A DNA stretch of 7,242 nt, from NCBI GenBank assembly GCA_019428955.1, contig JAHYJF010000182.1:1-7242 (forward strand), in the 5' to 3' direction. Under the pieces are notes generated by a model. That model saw nothing but the letters and a program-made list of their open reading frames with translations. It had not been told where the DNA came from and did not search any database. The position numbers and the translations under genes are program-made. The stretch's first letter is position 1. Each line of letters opens with the position of its first letter. Of this stretch, positions 4,845 to 7,242 are shown piece after piece. The DNA comes from Burkholderiaceae bacterium. Its GTDB lineage: Bacteria; Pseudomonadota; Gammaproteobacteria; Burkholderiales; Burkholderiaceae_E.

Positions 4845-6341
4845 ATGGCGTTCGAGGCTTTTCGCCAGCGGCTGGGGTCGATCATCGGCGGGTTCGATGC
4901 GGCTCAAGCCCATCGCCGCCTGCGCGGGTTCCGCGCCAGCCGCGCGCATGTGAACACGCTGATCGCGGCCTCGGGCGACACGATCACCGCCCGGGCACGC
5001 TGGCTGGTCCGTAACAATGGCTATGCGGCCAATGCAGTGGAAAGCTTCGCAAGCAATGTCGTCGGCGATGGCATCAAGCCCTCCAGCTTGATCTCGGACG
5101 CAGCCACCAAGGAAACCTTGCAGGCGCTGTGGTTGGCCTGGACCGACGATGCTGACGCTGAAGGCCTGACGGATTTCTACGGGCTGCAGCGCCGGGCCGC
5201 GCGCGAGGTGTTCCTGTCGGGCGAGGTGTTCTTCCGCATCCGGCCCCGGCGCGCCGAAGACGGTCTGACCGTGCCGCTGCAACTGCAGATGTTGCCTGCA
5301 GAAATGCTGCCCCTGGACATGAACCGGACCCTGCCCGGCGCGGGGCTGATCCGGCAGGGGATCGAGTTCGATCCCATCGGCCGCCGTGTCGCCTATCACT
5401 TCCTCCGCCGGCACCCCGGTGATTTGACCGATCCCGGCCTCGCGGGTGAAACCGTCCGCGTCCCGGCCGCCGACGTGATCCATGTGCTGGACCCGGTCGA
5501 GGCCGGCCAGCTGCGCGGCGTGTCGCGGTTCGCGGCCGCCATCGTCAAGCTGTTCACGCTGGACCTCTATGATGACGCCGAGTTGGAGCGGAAGAAGATC
5601 GCCGCGATGTTCGCGATGTTCATCACCTCGCCCGCCCCGGAAACCCCGCTGGAACCGACCGAGGAGGATCTTGAGGTCGAACCCGGCCAGGTGGTGCGGT
5701 TGGATCCGGGTGAGGATGTGTCCACCCCGGCCACCCCGGACTCTGGCGGCACTTACGAGCCGTTCCAGTACCGCACGCTGCTGCAAATCGCAGCGGCGCT
5801 GGGCGTGCCCTATGGCTACCTGACTGGCGACACGGCGAAGGGCAACTTCTCCAACACACGAATTTCTCTGATCGAGTTCCGCCGCCGCATCTCGGCCTGG
5901 CAGCATGGCGTGCTGGTCTTTCAGCTTTGCCGTGCGGTCTGGGTACGCTGGATGGACGTGGCCGTGCTGTCGGGCGCGCTGGACCTGCCGGGCTATGACA
6001 GCCAACGGCGCCAATATCAGGCCTGCGCCTGGCTGCCCACGAAATGGGACTGGATCGACCCGATGAAGGACGCCTCGGCCGAGATCCTGCAGATCGAAGC
6101 CGGGCTGAAGTCCCGCACCCAAGCCTTGGCGGAGCGGGGATACGACGCCGAGCAGGTCGACCGGGAAATCGCTGCCGAGCGCAAGCGCGAACGCGATCTG
6201 GGCCTCGATTTCCGTCGCCCGGGGTCGCCTGCGCAGGGGCCGGGCGAAAGCGGCAAGACGGATGAGGACCCCAACGCAGAAAAGGACGACGAGGCCGACG
6301 ACACCGGCGACGAGAAACCTGACCCCAAGGAGGGCGCATGA
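4845..6341 (+). CDS. Phage portal protein, lambda family
   Basis: The product is 498 aa. Portals form a dodecameric ring at one capsid vertex through which DNA enters and leaves and on which the terminase docks. Family landmarks are ARWLVRNNGYAANAVESFAS (50-70), the ADVIHVLDPVEAGQLRGVSR segment (209-228), YLTGDTAKGNFSNTR (325-339) and WLPTKWDWIDPMKD (396-409) before a helical stretch AEILQIEAGLKSRTQALAERG. The last 40 or so residues (about 459-498) are hydrophilic, strongly acidic and probably disordered. Length fits lambda gpB-type portals. The ATG is 3 nt after the gpW-like stop, and the stop codon overlaps the next start as ATGA. In lambda, gpB is trimmed at its N-terminus during head assembly; whether that happens here cannot be judged. 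Confidence 0.95.
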   Translation: MAFEAFRQRLGSIIGGFDAAQAHRRLRGFRASRAHVNTLIAASGDTITARARWLVRNNGYAANAVESFASNVVGDGIKPSSLISDAATKETLQALWLAWTDDADAEGLTDFYGLQRRAAREVFLSGEVFFRIRPRRAEDGLTVPLQLQMLPAEMLPLDMNRTLPGAGLIRQGIEFDPIGRRVAYHFLRRHPGDLTDPGLAGETVRVPAADVIHVLDPVEAGQLRGVSRFAAAIVKLFTLDLYDDAELERKKIAAMFAMFITSPAPETPLEPTEEDLEVEPGQVVRLDPGEDVSTPATPDSGGTYEPFQYRTLLQIAAALGVPYGYLTGDTAKGNFSNTRISLIEFRRRISAWQHGVLVFQLCRAVWVRWMDVAVLSGALDLPGYDSQRRQYQACAWLPTKWDWIDPMKDASAEILQIEAGLKSRTQALAERGYDAEQVDREIAAERKRERDLGLDFRRPGSPAQGPGESGKTDEDPNAEKDDEADDTGDEKPDPKEGA

Positions 6342-7242
6342 TGCACCACGCCCAGATTGCCCAGCGCGCCTTCAACACGCCGTTGATGGTGGACCCGGCC
6401 AAGGCGGTGGCCTTCCTGTCCGGGCTGGGTCCGCGCATCACCGGGCAGGAAATCACCTTCCAAGTACTGGAAGTGGAGGCCTCTGACCAGGCTGCCGCCA
6501 GCCTGCCCGCCCGGACATCGCTATTCGGAAACGACCTCGCCCAGCACCACCAGCGAGACGGCCGCCAGCCCTATATCTTGGTGGATGGCATCGCCGTGAT
6601 CGGGATCGCCGGGACGCTGGTGCATCGCGGGGCTTGGATCGGGCAGTCGTCGGGCCTTACCTCCTATGAGGGTATCGCCGCACAGCTGCAGGCGGCCCTC
6701 GCGGATCCCGGTGTGCGTGGCATCGCCTTGGACATCGACAGCTTTGGCGGCGAGGTCGCCGGGGCCTTTGATCTGGCCGACCGCATCCGCGCCGCCCGGG
6801 CGCAGAAACCGGTCCACGCATTCGTCGCGGAACATGCGCTCTCTGCTGGCTATGTCCTGGCGTCCCAGGCTGATCGTATAATTCTGCCTCGCACCGGCGC
6901 CGTGGGCAGCATTGGCGTCGTGGCTCTGCACACCGATATGAGCGGCGCGCTGGATCAGAAGGGCATCGCCGTCACGCTGATCCATGCCGGGGCGCACAAG
7001 ATCGACGCGAACCCGTATCAGCCCTTGCCCGAAGCGGTTCACGACCAGATGCAGCGCGAGCTGGAGGTGGTGCGTTTCCTCTTTGCGGAAACCGTCGCTG
7101 CCGGTCGCGGGGATCGGCTGACCCAGGCATCCGCGCTGGCGACCGAAGCTGCCGTGTTCCGCGGGGCCGACGCCATTGCCGCCGGTCTTGCCGACGAACT
7201 CGCCGATCCCGTCACCGCTTTCTACGCCTTCGTCGCCGCGCC
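6338..7242 (+). CDS. S49-family prohead protease (lambda gpC-like), 3' truncated by window
   Basis: The start is ATG 6338, overlapping the portal stop by 4 nt (ATGA); a second ATG follows at 6341, and AAGGAGGG at about 6327-6334 supplies the ribosome site. 301 codons are open to the window edge without a stop. An N-terminal arm (1-75) precedes the S49/ClpP-crotonase fold: AVIGIAGTLVHRGAW (86-100), GIALDIDSFGGEVAGAFDLA (128-147, oxyanion loop SFGG), HALSAGYVLASQAD (166-179) with probable nucleophile Ser169, GAVGSIGVV (187-195), and HAGAHKIDANPYQPL (216-230) with probable general base Lys221. Related phage proteases cleave scaffold and portal during prohead maturation. In lambda the scaffold (Nu3) is encoded in frame within the 3' part of the C gene; the missing 3' end may hold a comparable region, so a nested scaffold cannot be assessed. 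Confidence 0.93.
   Translation, partial: MMHHAQIAQRAFNTPLMVDPAKAVAFLSGLGPRITGQEITFQVLEVEASDQAAASLPARTSLFGNDLAQHHQRDGRQPYILVDGIAVIGIAGTLVHRGAWIGQSSGLTSYEGIAAQLQAALADPGVRGIALDIDSFGGEVAGAFDLADRIRAARAQKPVHAFVAEHALSAGYVLASQADRIILPRTGAVGSIGVVALHTDMSGALDQKGIAVTLIHAGAHKIDANPYQPLPEAVHDQMQRELEVVRFLFAETVAAGRGDRLTQASALATEAAVFRGADAIAAGLADELADPVTAFYAFVAA

Noticed and set aside
4611..6122. 503-codon open frame on the - strand opposite the portal and gpW-like genes
   Set aside because: The translation lacks recognisable motifs, is rich in Arg/Gly/Gln/His, and mirrors the GC-rich third-position bias of the portal gene; it is an antisense shadow.
1..7242. CRISPR array, tRNA or insertion sequence
   Set aside because: No regularly spaced repeats, cloverleaf-like segment, transposase motif or terminal inverted repeats with target duplication were seen.

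Overview
This window is part of a lambda-like prophage or phage genome. Its high GC, its codon use and the closeness of its structural proteins to those of Rhodobacterales prophages suggest an alphaproteobacterial host of the Paracoccus/Rhodobacter kind. No host housekeeping gene is visible, so the host assignment is inference.

Layout. (1) Positions 2-376, + strand: the C-terminal end of a beta-class DNA methyltransferase, cut by the left edge. (2) About 502-903, + strand: a small exported Rap1a/Tai-type protein with four cysteines. It is more AT-rich than the rest and has its own promoter-like TTGACA, which looks like a cargo ('moron') gene. (3) 954-1972, - strand: a compact three-gene operon read leftward, made of a 75-aa conserved-type hypothetical, a small gene broken by a one-base frameshift, and a DUF3489 helix-turn-helix protein. 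It converges on the Rap1a gene and diverges from the packaging genes. (4) 1973-2088: an AT-rich divergent control region with a repeated GTGTAATCA and an IHF-like site. By position it could also hold the packaging (cos) site. (5) 2089 to the right edge, + strand: a tightly packed DNA-packaging and head operon of small terminase, large terminase (GpA family), gpW-like head-tail joining protein, lambda-family portal and S49 head-maturation protease. The protease is still open at the window end.

How it works together. The small terminase recognises phage DNA and the large terminase cuts it and pumps it through the portal into the prohead. The S49 protease processes the prohead interior, and the gpW-like protein plugs the portal vertex before tail joining. 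The order TerS-TerL-gpW-portal-protease matches lambda Nu1-A-W-B-C. The methyltransferase probably protects phage DNA from host restriction. The roles of the Rap1a-like protein and of the leftward operon are unknown.

The points most worth a second look are two places where one extra C (coding strand) would restore an obviously better reading frame, one in the small leftward gene and one at the start of the large terminase. Next come the repeat-rich region before the terminase and the perfect CATATTGT-N11-ACAATATG inverted repeat after the methyltransferase. No clearly new biological system is visible; the unexplained parts are the leftward small-gene cassette and the phage-borne immunity-like protein.
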